NCBI GenBank assembly: GCA_036172665.1
Contig: JAYKNF010000034.1
Coordinates: 62,001 to 126,000, forward strand
Source: Prosopocoilus inquinatus
Taxonomy: Eukaryota; Arthropoda; Insecta; Coleoptera; Lucanidae
Length of the DNA: 64,000 bases
Reading direction: 5' to 3'
Part shown: positions 12,314 to 26,663 of the stretch, one piece after another
How the letters are laid out: the number at the start of each line of letters is the position of its first letter
Position numbering within the stretch: position 1 is the stretch's first letter
Program-made: the position numbers and the translations under genes
Notes under the pieces: model-generated
The model's input: only the letters and a program-made list of their open reading frames with translations
Database searches by the model: none
Told to the model about the DNA's origin: nothing

Positions 12314-12462
12314 GGACGCAGCAGAAGCTGGAAATAGTTTTGTACGAGACAACACGTATTAGCGTTGTTCCTGTGATGTATCTAAACGATCCTTAATTAT
12401 CTAACATGTTATTTGACGTTTGGATGGACTCCAGTAAGTCTGATGTGAGATACAAAGTTTTT
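12314..12462 (+). repeat. Representative type D monomer (ClaI-less)
   Basis: Type D is defined by TCTAAACGATCC, which replaces the ATCGAT palindrome of the other subtypes, followed by TTATCTAACATG, GTTTGGATGG, GTAAGTCTGATG and AAAGTTTTTGG. Two 5' forms exist. One is TTTTGTACGAGAC or TTTTGAACGAGAC with TTAATTATC, as here. The other is GAACGAAACAACAGG with TTACTTATC, for example at 27,409. D is nearly always followed by a monomer starting CAGCAGGAGCTGG, so D and the next monomer behave as a linked dimer. Confidence 0.9.
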
Positions 12463-13179
12463 GGACGCAGCAGGAGCTGGAAATAGTTTTAAACGAAACA
12501 ACACATATTAGCGTTGTTCCTGTGATGTATCTAATCGATCCTTACTCATCTATCATGTTATTTGACGTTTGGACGGACTCCAGTAACTCTGATGTGAGAA
12601 ACAAAGTTCTCGGACGCAGCAGAAGCTGGAAATAGTTTTGAACGAAACAACACGTATTAGCGTTGTTCCTGTGATGTATCTAATCGATCCTTACTTATCT
12701 AACATGTTATTTGACGTTTGGATGGACTCCAGTAAGTCTGATGTGAGATACAAAGTTTTTGGACGCAGCAGGAGCTGGAAATAGTTTTAAACGAAACAAC
12801 ACGTATTAGCGTTGTTCCTGTGCTGTATCTAAACGATCCTTACTTATCTATCATGTTATTTGACGTTTCGATGGACTCCAGTAACACTGATGTGAGATAC
12901 GACGTTTTCGGACGCAGCAGAAGCTGGAAATAGTTTTAAACGAAACAACACGTATTAGCGTTGTTCCTGTGATGTATCTAATCGATCCTTTCTCATCTAT
13001 CATGTTATTTGACGTTTGGATGGACTCCAGTAACTCTGATGTGAGATACGAAGTTCTCGGACGCAGCAGAAGCTGGAAATAGTTTTAAACGAAACAACAC
13101 GCATTAGCGTTGTTCCTGTGATGTATCTAATCGATCCCTACTCATCTATCATGTTATTTGGCGTTTCGATGGACTCCAG

Positions 13180-15829
13180 TAACTTTTATGTGAGATACGA
13201 AGTTCTCGGACGCAGCTGAAGCTGGAAATAGTTTTAAACGAAACAACACGCATTAGCGTTGTTGATGTGATGTATCTAATCGATCCTTACTCATCTATCA
13301 TGTTATTTGGCGTTTCGATGGACTCCAGTAACTTTGATGTGAGATACGAAGTTCTCGGACGCAGCTGAAGCTAGAAATAGTTTTAAACGAAACAACACGC
13401 ATTAGCGTTGTTCCTGTGATGTATCTAATCGATCCTTACTCATCTATCATGTTATTTGGCGTTTCGATGGACTCCAGTAACTTTGATGTGAGTTACGAAG
13501 TTCTCGGACGCAGCTGAAGCTAGAAATAGTTTTAAACGAAACAACACGCATTAGCGTTGTTCCTGTGATGTATCTAATCGATCCTTACTCATCTATCATG
13601 TTATTTTACGTTTGGATGGACTCCAGTAACTCTGATGTGAGATACAAAGTTTTTGGACGCAGCAGAAGCTGGAAATAGTTTTGAACGAAACAACACGTAT
13701 TAGCGTTGTTCCTGTGATGTATCTAATCGATCCTTACTTAGCTACTATGTTATTTGACGTTTCGATGGACTCCAGTATCTCTAATGTGAGATACGAAATT
13801 TTCGGACGCAGCAGCAGCTGGAAATAGTTTTAAACGAAACAACACATATTAGCGTTGTTCCTGTGATGTATCTAATCGATACTTACTTATCTGTCATGTT
13901 ATTTGACGTTTGGACGGACTCCAGTAACTCTGATGTGAGATACGACGTTTTCGGACGCAGCAGAAGCTGGAAATAGTTTTAAACGAAACAACACGCAGTA
14001 GCGATGTTCCTGTGATGTATCTAATCGATCCTTACTCATCTATCATGTTATTTTACGTTTGGATGGACTCCAGTAACTCTGATGTGAGATACAAAGTTCT
14101 CGGGCGCAGCAGAAGCTGGAAATAGTTTTGAACGAGACAACACGTATTAGCGTTGTTCCTGTGATGTATCTAAACGATCCTTAATTATCTAACATGTTAT
14201 TTGACGTTTGGATGGACTCCAGTAAGTCTGATGTGAGATACAAAGTTTTTGGACGCAGCAGGAGCTGGAAATAGTTTTAAACGAAACAACACGTATTAGC
14301 GTTGTTCCTGTGATGTAGCTAATCGATCCTTACTCATCTATCATGTTATTTGACGTTTGGACGGACTCCAGTAACTCTGATGTGAGAAACAAAGTTCTCG
14401 GACGCAGCAGAAGCTGGAAATAGTTTTGAACGAAACAACACGTATTATCGTTGTTCCTGTGATGTATCTAATTGATCCTTACTCATCTATCATGTTATTT
14501 GACGTTTGGACGGACTCCAGTAACTCTGATGTGAGATACAAAGTTCTCGGACGCAGCAGAAACTGGAAATAGTTTTGAACGAAACAACACGCATTGGCGT
14601 TGTTCCTGTGATGTATCTAATCGATCCTTACTCATCTATCATGTTATTTGGCGTTTCGATGGACTCCAGTAACTCTGTGTGAGATACAAAGTTTACGGAC
14701 GCAGCAGAAGCTGGAAATAGTTTTAAATGAAACAACACGTATTAGCGTTGTTCCTGTGATGTATCTAATCGATCCTTACTCATCTATAATGTTATTTGAC
14801 GTTTCGATGGACTCCAGTAACTCTAATGTGAGATACGAAATTTTCGGACGCAGCAGCAGCTGGAAATAGTTTTAAACGAAACAACACATATTAGCGTTGT
14901 TCCTGTGATGCATCTAATCGATCCTTACTCATCTATCATGTTATTTGACGTTTGGACGGACTCCAGTAACTCTGATGTGAGAAACAAAGTTCTCGGACGC
15001 AGCAGAAGCTGGAAATAGTTTTGAACGAAACAACACGTATTAGCGTTGTTCCTGTGATGTATCTAATCGATCCTTACTCATCTATCATAGCTACTATGTT
15101 ATTTGACGTTTCGATGGACTCCAGTTACTCTAATGTGAGATACGAAATTTTCGGACTCAGCAGCAGCTGGAAATAGTTTTAAACGAAACAACACATATTA
15201 GCGTTGTTCCTGTGATATATCTAATCGATCCTTACTCATCTATCATGTTATTTGACGTTTGGACGGACTCCAGTAACTCTGATGTGAGAAACAAAGTTCT
15301 CGTACGCAGCAGAAGCTGGAAATAATTTTGAACGAAACAACACGTATTAGCGTTGTTCCTGTGATGTATCTAATCGATCCTTACTCATCTATCATGTTAT
15401 TTGACGTTTGGACGGACTCCAGTAACTCTGATGTGAGATACAAAGTTCTCGGAACCAGCAGAAGCTGGAAATAGTTTTGAACGAAACAACATGTATTAGC
15501 GTTGTTCCTGTGATGTATCTAAACGATCCTTACTTATCTAACATGTTATTTGACGTTTGGATGGACTCCAGTAAGTCTGATGTGAGATACAAAGTTTTTG
15601 GACGCAGCAGGAGCTGGAAATAGTTTTAAACGAAACAACACGTATTAGCGTTGTTCCTGTGCTGTATCTAATCGATCCTTACTTATCTATCATGTTATTT
15701 GACGTTTCGATGGACTCCATTAACTCTGATGTGAGATACGACGTTTTCGGACGCAGCAGAAGCTGGAAATAGTTTTTAACGAAACAACACGTATTAGCGT
15801 TGTTCCTGTGATGTATCTAATCGATCCTT
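13180..15829 (+). repeat. Left copy of the 3.6/3.9-kb-offset duplication
   Basis: The first part, to about 14,290, matches 16,764-17,874 at offset 3,584 bp. The second part, about 14,295-15,829, matches 18,177-19,711 at offset 3,882 bp. The 298-bp step is two extra monomers in the right copy. Shared private variants include GATGTAGCTAATCG (14,313), GTATTATCG, the 1-bp deletion in AACTCTGTGTGAG (14,676), GGACTCAGCAGCAGC (about 15,154), TGTGATATATC, and GGAACCAGC (about 15,451). Sharing so many otherwise unique changes is strong evidence of a recent block duplication of about 17 monomers. Confidence 0.88.
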
Positions 15830-16763
15830 TCTCATCTATCATGTCATTTGACGTTTGGATGGACTCCAGTAACTCTGATGTGAGATACGAAGTTCTCGGA
15901 CGCAGCAGAAGCTGGAAATAGTTTTAAACGAAACAACACGCATTAGCGTTGTTCCTGTGATGTATCTAATCGATCCTTACTCATCTATCATGTTATTTGG
16001 CGTTTCGATGGACTCCAGTAACTTTGATGTGAGATACGAAGTTCTCGGACGCAGCTGAAGCTGGAAATAGTTTTAAACGAAACAACACGCATTAGCGTTG
16101 TTCCTGTGATGTATCTAATCGATCCTTACTCATCTAACATGTTATTTGACGTTTCGATGGACTCCATTAACTCTAATGTGAGATACGAAATTTTCGGACG
16201 CAGCAGCAGCTGGAAATAGTTTTAAACGAAACAACACATATTAGCGTTGTTCCTGTGATGCATCTAATCGATCCTTACTCATCTATCATGTTATTTTACG
16301 TTTGGATGGACTCCAGTAACTCTGATGTGAGATACAAAGTTCTCGGACGCAGCAGAAGCTGGAAATAGTTTTGAACGAAACAACACGCAATAGCGATGTT
16401 CCTGTGATGTATCTAATCGATCCTTACTCATCTATCATGTTATTTTACGTTTGGATGGACTCCAGTAACTCTGATGTGAGATACAAATTTTTTGGACGCA
16501 GCAGAAGCTGGAAATAGTTTTGAACGAAACAACACGTATTAGCGTTGTTCCTGTGATGTATCTAATCGATCCTTACTTAGCTACTATGTTATTTGACGTT
16601 TCGATGGACTCCAGTATCTCTAATGTGAGATACGAAATTTTCGGACGCAGCAGCAGCTGGAAATACTTTTAAACGAAACAACACATATTAGCGTTGTTCC
16701 TGTGATGTATCTAATCGATCCTTACTCATCTATCATGTTATTTGGCGTTTCGATGGACTCCAG

Positions 16764-19711
16764 TAACTTTGATGTGAGATACGAAGTTCTCGGACGCAGC
16801 TGAAGCTGGAAATAGTTTTAAACGAAACAACACGCATTAGCGTTGTTCCTGTGATGTATCTAATCGATCCTTACTCATCTATCATGTTATTTGGCGTTTC
16901 GATGGACTCCAGTAACTTTGATGTGAGATACGAAGTTCTCGGACGCAGCTGAAGCTGGAAATAGTTTTAAACGAAACAACACGCATTAGCGTTGTTCCTG
17001 TGATGTATCTAATCGATCCTTACTCATCTATCATGTTATTTGGCGTTTCGATGGACTCCAGTAACTTTGATGTGAGTTACGAAGTTCTCGGACGCAGCTG
17101 AAGCTAGAAATAGTTTTAAACGAAACAACACGCATTAGCGTTGTTCCTGTGATGTATCTAATCGATCCTTACTCATCTATCATGTTATTTTACGTTTGGA
17201 TGGACTCCAGTAACTCTGATGTGAGATACAAAGTTTTTGGACGCAGCAGAAGCTGGAAATAGTTTTGAACGAAACAACACGTATTAGCGTTGTTCCTGTG
17301 ATGTATCTAATCGATCCTTACTTAGCTACTATGTTATTTGACGTTTCGATGGACTCCAGTATCTCTAATGTGAGATACGAAATTTTCGGACGCAGCAACA
17401 GCTGGAAATAGTTTTAAACGAAACAACACATATTAGCGTTGTTCCTGTGATGTATCTAATCGATACTTACTTATCTGTCATGTTATTTGACGTTTGGACG
17501 GACTCCAGTAACTCTGATGTGAGATACGACGTTTTCGGACGCAGCAGAAGCTGGAAATAGTTTTAAACGAAACAACACGCAGTAGCGATGTTCCTGTGAT
17601 GTATCTAATCGATCCTTACTCATCTATCATGTTATTTTACGTTTGGATGGACTCCAGTAACTCTGATGTGAGATACAAAGTTCTCGGGCGCAGCAGAAGC
17701 TGGAAATAGTTTTGAACGAGACAACACGTATTAGCGTTGTTCCTGTGATGTATCTAAACGATCCTTAATTATCTAACATGTTATTTGACGTTTGGATGGA
17801 CTCCAGTAAGTCTGATGTGAGATACAAAGTTTTTGGACGCAGCAGGAGCTGGAAATAGTTTTAAACGAAACAACACGTATTAGCGTTGTTCCTGTGCTGT
17901 ATCTAATCGATCCTTACTTATCTATCATGTTATTTGGCGTTTCGATGGACTCCAGTAACTCTGTTGTGAGATACGACGTTTTCGGACGCAGCAGAAGCTG
18001 GAAATAGTTTTAAACGAAACAACACGCATTAGCGATGTTCCTCTGATGTATCTAATCGATCCTTACTCATCTATCATGTTATTTTACGTTCGGATGGACT
18101 CCAGTAACTCTGATGTGAGATACAAAGTTTTTGGACGCAGCAGAAGCTGGAAATAGTTTTGAACGAAACAACACGTATTAGCGTTGTTCCTGTGATGTAG
18201 CTAATCGATCCTTACTCATCTATCATGTTATTTGACGTTTGGACGGACTCCAGTAACTCTGATGTGAGAAACAAAGTTCTCGGACGCAGCAGAAGCTGGA
18301 AATAGTTTTGAACGAAACAACACGTATTATCGTTGTTCCTGTGATGTATCTAATTGATCCTTACTCATCTATCATGTTATTTGACGTTTGGACGGACTCC
18401 AGTAACTCTGATGTGAGATACAAAGTTCTCGGACGCAGCAGAAACTGGAAATAGTTTTGAACGAAACAACACGCATTGGCGTTGTTCCTGTGATGTATCT
18501 AATCGATCCTTACTCATCTATCATGTTATTTGGCGTTTCGATGGACTCCAGTAACTCTGTGTGAGATACAAAGTTTACGGACGCAGCAGAAGCTGGAAAT
18601 AGTTTTAAATGAAACAACACGTATTAGCGTTGTTCCTGTGATGTATCTAATCGATCCTTACTCATCTATAATGTTATTTGACGTTTCGATGGACTCCAGT
18701 AACTCTAATGTGAGATACGAAATTTTCGGACGCAGCAGCAGCTGGAAATAGTTTTAAACGAAACAACACATATTAGCGTTGTTCCTGTGATGCATCTAAT
18801 CGATCCTTACTCATCTATCATGTTATTTGACGTTTGGACGGACTCCAGTAACTCTGATGTGAGAAACAAAGTTCTCGGACGCAGCAGAAGCTGGAAATAG
18901 TTTTGAACGAAACAACACGTATTAGCGTTGTTCCTGTGATGTATCTAATCGATCCTTACTCATCTATCATAGCTACTATGTTATTTGACGTTTCGATGGA
19001 CTCCAGTTACTCTAATGTGAGATACGAAATTTTCGGACTCAGCAGCAGCTGGAAATAGTTTTAAACGAAACAACACATATTAGCGTTGTTCCTGTGATAT
19101 ATCTAATCGATCCTTACTCATCTATCATGTTATTTGACGTTTGGACGGACTCCAGTAACTCTGATGTGAGAAACAAAGTTCTCGTACGCAGCAGAAGCTG
19201 GAAATAATTTTGAACGAAACAACACGTATTAGCGTTGTTCCTGTGATGTATCTAATCGATCCTTACTCATCTATCATGTTATTTGACGTTTGGACGGACT
19301 CCAGTAACTCTGATGTGAGATACAAAGTTCTCGGAACCAGCAGAAGCTGGAAATAGTTTTGAACGAAACAACATGTATTAGCGTTGTTCCTGTGATGTAT
19401 CTAAACGATCCTTACTTATCTAACATGTTATTTGACGTTTGGATGGACTCCAGTAAGTCTGATGTGAGATACAAAGTTTTTGGACGCAGCAGGAGCTGGA
19501 AATAGTTTTAAACGAAACAACACGTATTAGCGTTGTTCCTGTGCTGTATCTAATCGATCCTTACTTATCTATCATGTTATTTGACGTTTCGATGGACTCC
19601 ATTAACTCTGATGTGAGATACGACGTTTTCGGACGCAGCAGAAGCTGGAAATAGTTTTTAACGAAACAACACGTATTAGCGTTGTTCCTGTGATGTATCT
19701 AATCGATCCTT
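16764..19711 (+). repeat. Right copy of the 3.6/3.9-kb-offset duplication, with two extra monomers
   Basis: This is the partner of 13,180-15,829. Two monomers at about 17,877-18,176 are absent from the left copy. One is an E-type with TTGGCGTTTCG and CTGTTGTGAG, the other an F' with TTCCTCTGATG. They interrupt an otherwise collinear alignment. The copy ends where TCCTTTCTC (left) changes to TCCTTACTC (right), at a further local duplication. Confidence 0.88.
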
Positions 19712-19962
19712 ACTCATCTATCATGTTATTTGACGTTTGGACGGACTCCAGTAACTCTGATGTGAGATACAAAGTTCTCGGAACCAGCAGAAGCTGGAAA
19801 TAGTTTTGAACGAAACAACATGTATTAGCGTTGTTCCTGTGATGTATCTAAACGATCCTTACTTATCTAACATGTTATTTGACGTTTGGATGGACTCCAG
19901 TAAGTCTGATGTGAGATACAAAGTTTTTGGACGCAGCAGGAGCTGGAAATAGTTTTAAATGA
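19217..19962 (+). repeat. 447-bp (3-monomer) local tandem duplication
   Basis: The private word GGAACCAGC occurs at 19,333 and 19,780, exactly 447 bp (three monomers) apart. Both are followed by CAACATGTATTAG and a D monomer. About 300 bp around each matches (19,217-19,515 with 19,664-19,962). GGAACCAGC otherwise appears only at about 15,451, inside the left partner block. The 447-bp step therefore happened after the larger duplication, in the right copy only. Confidence 0.82.
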
Positions 19963-21648
19963 AACAACACGCATTAGCTTTGTTCCTGTGATGTATCTAA
20001 TCGATCCTTACTCATCTATCATGTTATTTGACGTTTCGATGGACTCCAGTAACTTTGATGTGAGATACGAAGTTCTCGGTCGCAGCTGAAGCTAGAAATA
20101 GTTTTAAACGAAACAACACGTATTAGCGTTGTTCCTGTGATGTATCTAATCGATCCTTACTCATCTATCATGTTATTTGACGTTTGGATGGACTCCAGTA
20201 ACTCTGATGTGAGATACAAAGTTTTCGGACGCAGCAGAAGCTGGAAATAGTTTTGAACGAAACAACACGTATTAGCGTTGTTCCTGTGCTATATCTAATC
20301 GATCCTTACTTATCTATCATGTTATTTGACGTTTCGATGGACTCCAGTAACTCTGATGTGAGATACGACATTTTCGGACGCAGCAGAAGCTGGAAATAGT
20401 TTTAAACAAAACAACACGCATTAGCGATGTTCCTGTGATGTATCTAATCGATCCTTACTCATCTATCATGTTACTTGACGTTTGGACGGACTCCAGTAAC
20501 TCTGATGTGAGATACAAAGTTCTCGGACGCAGCAGAAACTGGAAATAGTTTTGAACGAAACAACACGTATTAGCGTTGTTCCTGTGATGTATCTAAACGA
20601 TCCTTACTTATCTAACATGTTATTTGACGTTTGGATGGACTCCAGTAAGTCTGATGTGAGATACAAAGTTTTTGGACGCAGCAGGAGCTGGAAATAGTTT
20701 TAAACGAAACAACACGTATTAGCGTTGTTCCTGTGCTGTATCTAATCGATCCTTACTTATCTATCATGTTATTTGACGTTTCGATGGACTCTAGTAACTC
20801 TGTTGTGAGATACGACGTTTTCGGACGCAGCAGAAGCTGGAAATAGTTTTAAACGAAACAACACGCATTAGCGATGTTCCTGTGATGTATCTAATCGATC
20901 CTTACTCATCTATCATGTTATTTTACGTTTGGATGAACTCCAGTAACTCTGATGTGAGATACAAAGTTTTTGGACGCAGCAGAAGCTGGAAATAGTTTTG
21001 AACGAAACAACACTTATTAGCGTTGTTCCTGTGATGTATCTAATCGATCCTTACTTAGCTACTATGTTATTTGACGTTTCGATGGACTCCAGTAACTCTA
21101 ATGTGAGATACGAAATTTTCGGACGCAGCAGCAGCTGGAAATAGTTTTAAACGAAACAACACATATTAGCGTTGTTCCTGTGATGTATCTAATCGATCCT
21201 TACTCATCTATCATGTTATTTGACGTTTGGACGGACTCCAGTAACTCTGATGTGAGAAACAAAGTTCTCGGACGCAGCAGAAGCTGGAAATAGTTTTGAA
21301 CGAAACAACACGTATTAGCGTTGTTCCTGTGATGTATCTAATCGATCCTTACTCATCTATCATAGCTACTATGTTATTTGACGTTTCGATGGACTCCAGT
21401 TACTCTAATGTGAGATACGAAATTTTCGGACGCAGCAGCAGCTGGAAATAGTTTTAAACGAAACAACACATATTAGCGTTGTTCCTGTGATGTATCTAAT
21501 CGATCCTTACTCATCTATCATGTTATTTGACGTTTGGACGGACTCCAGTAACTCTGATGTGAGAAACAAAGTTCTCGGACGCAGCAGAAGCTGGAAATAG
21601 TTTTGAACGAAACAACACGTATTAGCGTTGTTCCTGTGATGTATCTAA
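19960..21648 (+). repeat. Left copy of the 2,095-bp-offset duplication
   Basis: About 19,960-21,648 matches 22,055-23,743 at offset 2,095 bp (14 monomers plus one 9-bp insert). Shared markers include CCTGTGCTATATC (20,288 and 22,383), GTTACTTGACG, GGACTCTAGTAACTC (20,786), GGATGAACTCC, and the 158-bp hybrid at 21,359. The left copy has CTGTTGTGAG where the right has CTGATGTGAG. Related partial copies with GGACTCTAG lie at 45,266 and 50,341. Confidence 0.83.
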
Positions 21649-22054
21649 TAGATCCTTACTCATCTATCATGTTATTTGACGTTTCGATGGACTCCAGTAA
21701 CTCTGATGTGAGATACGACATTTTCGGACGCAGCAGAGGCTGGAAATAGTTTTAAACAAAACAACACGCATTAGCGATGTTCCTGTGATGTATCTAATCG
21801 ATCCTTACTCATCTATCATGTTATTTGACGTTTGGACGGACTCCAGTAACTCTGATGTGAGATACAAAGTTCTCGGACGCAGCAGAAACTGGAAATAGTT
21901 TTGAACGAAACAACACGTATTAGCGTTGTTCCTGTGATGTATCTAATCGATCCTTACTCATCTATCATGTTATTTGGCGTTTCGATGGACTCCAGTAACT
22001 TTGATGTGAGATACGAAGTTCTCGGACGCAGCTGAAGCTGGAAATAGTTTTAAA

Positions 22055-23743
22055 CGAAACAACACGCATTAGCGTTGTTCCTGTGATGTATCTAATCGAT
22101 CCTTACTCATCTATCATGTTATTTGACGTTTCGATGGACTCCAGTAACTTTGATGTGAGATACGAAGTTCTCGGACGCAGCTGAAGCTAGAAATAGTTTT
22201 AAACGAAACAACACGTATTAGCGTTGTTCCTGTGATGTATCTAATCGATCCTTACTCATCTATCATGTTATTTGACGTTTGGATGGACTCCAGTAACTCT
22301 GATGTGAGATACAAAGTTTTCGGACGCAGCAGAAGCTGGAAATAGTTTTGAACGAAACAACACATATTAGCGTTGTTCCTGTGCTATATCTAATCGATCC
22401 TTACTTATCTATCATGTTATTTGACGTTTCGATGGACTCCAGTAACTCTGATGTGAGATACGACATTTTCGGACGCAGCAGAAGCTGGAAATAGTTTTAA
22501 ACAAAACAACACGCATTAGCGATGTTCCTGTGATGTATCTAATCGATCCTTACTCATCTATCATGTTACTTGACGTTTGGACGGACTCCAGTAACTCTGA
22601 TGTGAGATACAAAGTTTTCGGACGCAGCAGAAACTGGAAATAGTTTTGAACGAAACAACACGTATTAGCGTTGTTCCTGTGATGTATCTAAACGATCCTT
22701 ACTTATCTAACATGTTATTTGACGTTTGGATGGACTCCAGTAAGTCTGATGTGAGATACAAAGTTTTTGGACGCAGTAGGAGCTGGAAATAGTTTTAAAC
22801 GAAACAACACGTATTAGCGTTGTTCCTGTGCTGTATCTAATCGATCCTTACTTATCTATCATGTTATTTGACGTTTCGATGGACTCTAGTAACTCTGATG
22901 TGAGATACGACGTTTTCGGACGCAGCAGAAGCTGGAAATAGTTTTAAACGAAACAACACGCATTAGCGATGTTCCTGTGATGTATCTAATCGATCCTTAC
23001 TCATCTATCATGTTATTTTACGTTTGGATGAACTCCAGTAACTCTGATGTGAGATACAAAGTTTTTGGACGCAGCAGAAGCTGGAAATAGTTTTGAACGA
23101 AACAACACTTATTAGCGTTGTTCCTGTGATGTATCTAATCGATCCTTACTTAGCTACTATGTTATTTGACGTTTCGATGGACTCCAGTAACTCTAATGTG
23201 AGATACGAAATTTTCGGACGCAGCAGCAGCTGGAAATAGTTTTAAACGAAACAACACATATTAGCGTTGTTCCTGTGATGTATCTAATCGATCCTTACTC
23301 ATCTATCATGTTATTTGACGTTTGGACGGACTCCAGTAACTCTGATGTGAGAAACAAAGTTCTCGGACGCAGCAGAAGCTGGAAATAGTTTTGAACGAAA
23401 CAACACGTATTAGCGTTGTTCCTGTGATGTATCTAATCGATCCTTACTCATCTATCATAGCTACTATGTTATTTGACGTTTCGATGGACTCCAGTTACTC
23501 TAATGTGAGATACGAAATTTTCGGACGCAGCAGCAGCTGGAAATAGTTTTAAACGAAACAACACATATTAGCGTTGTTCCTGTGATGTATCTAATCGATC
23601 CTTACTCATCTATCATGTTATTTGACGTTTGGACGGACTCCAGTAACTCTGATGTGAGAAACAAAGTTCTCGGACGCAGCAGAAGCTGGAAATAGTTTTG
23701 AACGAAACAACACGTATTAGCGTTGTTCCTGTGATGTATCTAA
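22055..23743 (+). repeat. Right copy of the 2,095-bp-offset duplication
   Basis: This is the partner of 19,960-21,648, containing the hybrid monomer at 23,454. A second hybrid follows at 23,761, with an extra 3-bp deletion (CTATGTTTGACG). Two 158-bp class monomers separated by only two repeat units are seen nowhere else in the window. Confidence 0.83.
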
Positions 23744-26663
23744 TCGATCCTTACTCATCTATCATAGCTACTATGTTTGACGTTTCGATGGACTCCAGTT
23801 ACTCTAATGTGAGATACGAAATTTTCGGACGCAGCAGCAGCTGGAAATAGTTTTAAACGAAACAACACATATTAGCGTTGTTCCTGTGATGTATCTAATC
23901 GATCCTTACTTATCTATCATGTTATTTGACGTTTCGATGGACTCCAGTAACTCTGATGTGAGATACAAAGTTTTCGGACGCAGCAGAAGCTGGAAATAGT
24001 TTTAAACGAAACAACACGCATTAGCGTTGTTCCTGTGATGTATCTAATCGATCCTTACTCATCTATCATGTTACTTGACGTTTCGATGGACTCCAGTAAC
24101 TCTGATGTGAGATACATTTTCGGACGCAGCAGAAGCTGGAAATAGTTTTAAACGAAACAACACGCATTAGGGATGTTCCTGTGATGTATCTAATCGATCC
24201 TTACTCATCTATCATGTTATTTTACGTTTGGATGGACTCCAGTAACTCTGATGTGAGATACAAAGTTTTTGGACGCAGCAGAAGCTGGAAATAGTTTTGA
24301 ACGAAACAACACGTATTAGCGTTGTTCCTGTGATGTATCTAATCGATCCTTACTTAGATACTATGTTATTTGACGTTTCGATGGACTCCAGTAACTCTAA
24401 TGTGAGATACGAAATTTTCGGACGCAGCAGCAGCTGGAAATAGTTTTAAAAGAAACAACACATATTAGCGTTGTTCCTGTGATGTATCTAATCGATCCTT
24501 ACTCATCTATCATGTTATTTGACGTTTGGACGGACTCCAGTAACTCTGATGTGAGAAACAAAGTTCTCGGACGCAGCAGAATCTGGAAATAGTTTTGAAC
24601 GAAACAACACGTATTAGCGTTGTTCCTGTGATGTATCTAATCGATCCTTACTCATCTATCATAGCTACTATGTTATTTGACGTTTCGATGGACTCCAGTA
24701 ACTCTAATGTGAGATACGAAATTTTCGGACGCAGCAGCAGCTGGAAATAGTTTTAAACGAAAAAACACATATTAGCGTTGTTCCTGTGATGTATCTAATC
24801 GATCCTTTCTCATCTATCATGTTATTTGACGTTTGGACGTACTCCAGTAACTCTGATGTGAGAAACAAAGTTCTCGGACGCAGCAGAAGCTGGAAATAGT
24901 TTTGAACGAAACAACAGGTATTAGCGTTGTTCCTGTGATGTATCTAAACGATCCTTACTTATCTAACATGTTATTTGACGTTTGGATGGACTCCAGTAAG
25001 TCTGATGTGAGATACAAAGTTTTTGGACGCAGCAGGAGCTGGAAATAGTTTTAAACGAAACAACACGTATTAGCGTTGTTCCTGTGCTGTATCTAATCGA
25101 TCCTTACTTATCTATCATGTTATTTGACGTTTCGATGGACTCCAGTAACTTTGATGTGAGATACGAAGTTCTCGGACGCAGCTGAAGCTAGAAATAGTTT
25201 TAAACGAAACAACACGTATTAGCGTTGTTCCTGTGATGTATCTAATCGATCCTTACTCATCTATCATGTTATTTGACGTTTGGATGGACTCCAGTAACTC
25301 TGATGTGAGATACAAAGTTTTCGGACGCAGCAGAAGCTGGAAATAGTTTTGAACGAAACAACACGTATTAGCGTTGTTCCTGTGCTGTATCTAATCGATC
25401 CTTACTTATCTATCATGTTATTTGACGTTTCGATGGACTCCAGTAACTCTGATGTGAGATACGACATTTTCGGACGCAGCAGAAGCTGGAAATAGTTTTA
25501 AACAAAACAACACGCATTAGCGATGTTCCTGTGATGTATCTAATCGATCCTTACTTAGCTACTATGTTATTTGACGTTTCGATGGACTCCAGTAACTCTA
25601 ATGTGAGATACGAAATTTTCGGACGCAGCAGCAGCTGGAAATAGTTTTAAACGAAACAACACATATTAGCGTTGTTCCTGTGATGTATCTAATCGATCCT
25701 TACTCATCTATCATGTTATTTTACGTTTGGATGGACTCCAGTAACTCTGATGTGAGATACAAAGTTTTTGGACGCAGCAGAAGCTGGAAATAGTTTTGAA
25801 CGAAACAACACGTATTAGCGTTGTTCCTGTGATGTATCTAATCGATCCTTACTTAGCTACTATGTTATTTGACGTTTCGATGGACTCCAGTAACTCTAAT
25901 GTGAGATACGAAATTTTCGGACGCAGCAGCAGCTGGAAATAGTTTTAAACGAAACAACACATATTAGCGTTGTTCCTGTGATGTATCTAATCGATCCTTA
26001 CTCATCTATCATGTTATTTTACGTTTGGATGGACTCCAGTAACTCTGATGTGAGATACGACGTTTTCGGACGCAGCAGAAGCTGGAAATAGTTTTAAACG
26101 AAACAACACGCAATAGCGATGTTCCTGTGATGTATCTAATCGATCCTTACTCATCTATCATGTTATTTTACGTTTGGATGGACTCCAGTAACTCTGATGA
26201 GAGATACAAAGTTCTCGGGCGCAGCAGAAGCTGGAAATAGTTTTGAACGAGACAACACGTATTAGCGTTGTTCCTGTGATGTATCTAAACGATCCTTAAT
26301 TATCTAACATGTTATTTGACGTTTGGATGGACTCCAGTAAGTCTGATGTGAGATACAAAGTTTTTGGACGCAGCAGGAGCTGGAAATAGTTTTAAACGAA
26401 ACAACACGTATTAGCGTTGTTCCTGTGATGTATCTAATCGATCCTTACTCATCTATTATGTTATTTGACGTTTGGACGGACTCCAGTAACTCTGATGTGA
26501 GATACAAAGTTCTCGGACGCAGCAGAAGCTGGAAATAGTTTTGAACGAAACAACAGGTATTAGCGTTGTTCCTGTGATGTATCTAAACGATCCTTACTTA
26601 TCTAACATGTTATTTGACGTTTGGATGGACTCCAGTAAGTCTGATGTGAGATACAAAGTTTTT

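Noticed and set aside
14648..14869. 73-codon open frame (identical copy at 18,530-18,751)
   Set aside because: It begins at TTG, not ATG, inside the satellite. It stays open only because of a 1-bp deletion (CTCTGTGTGAG), and it is duplicated as part of the 3,882-bp-offset block. Nothing suggests coding beyond the repeat frame.
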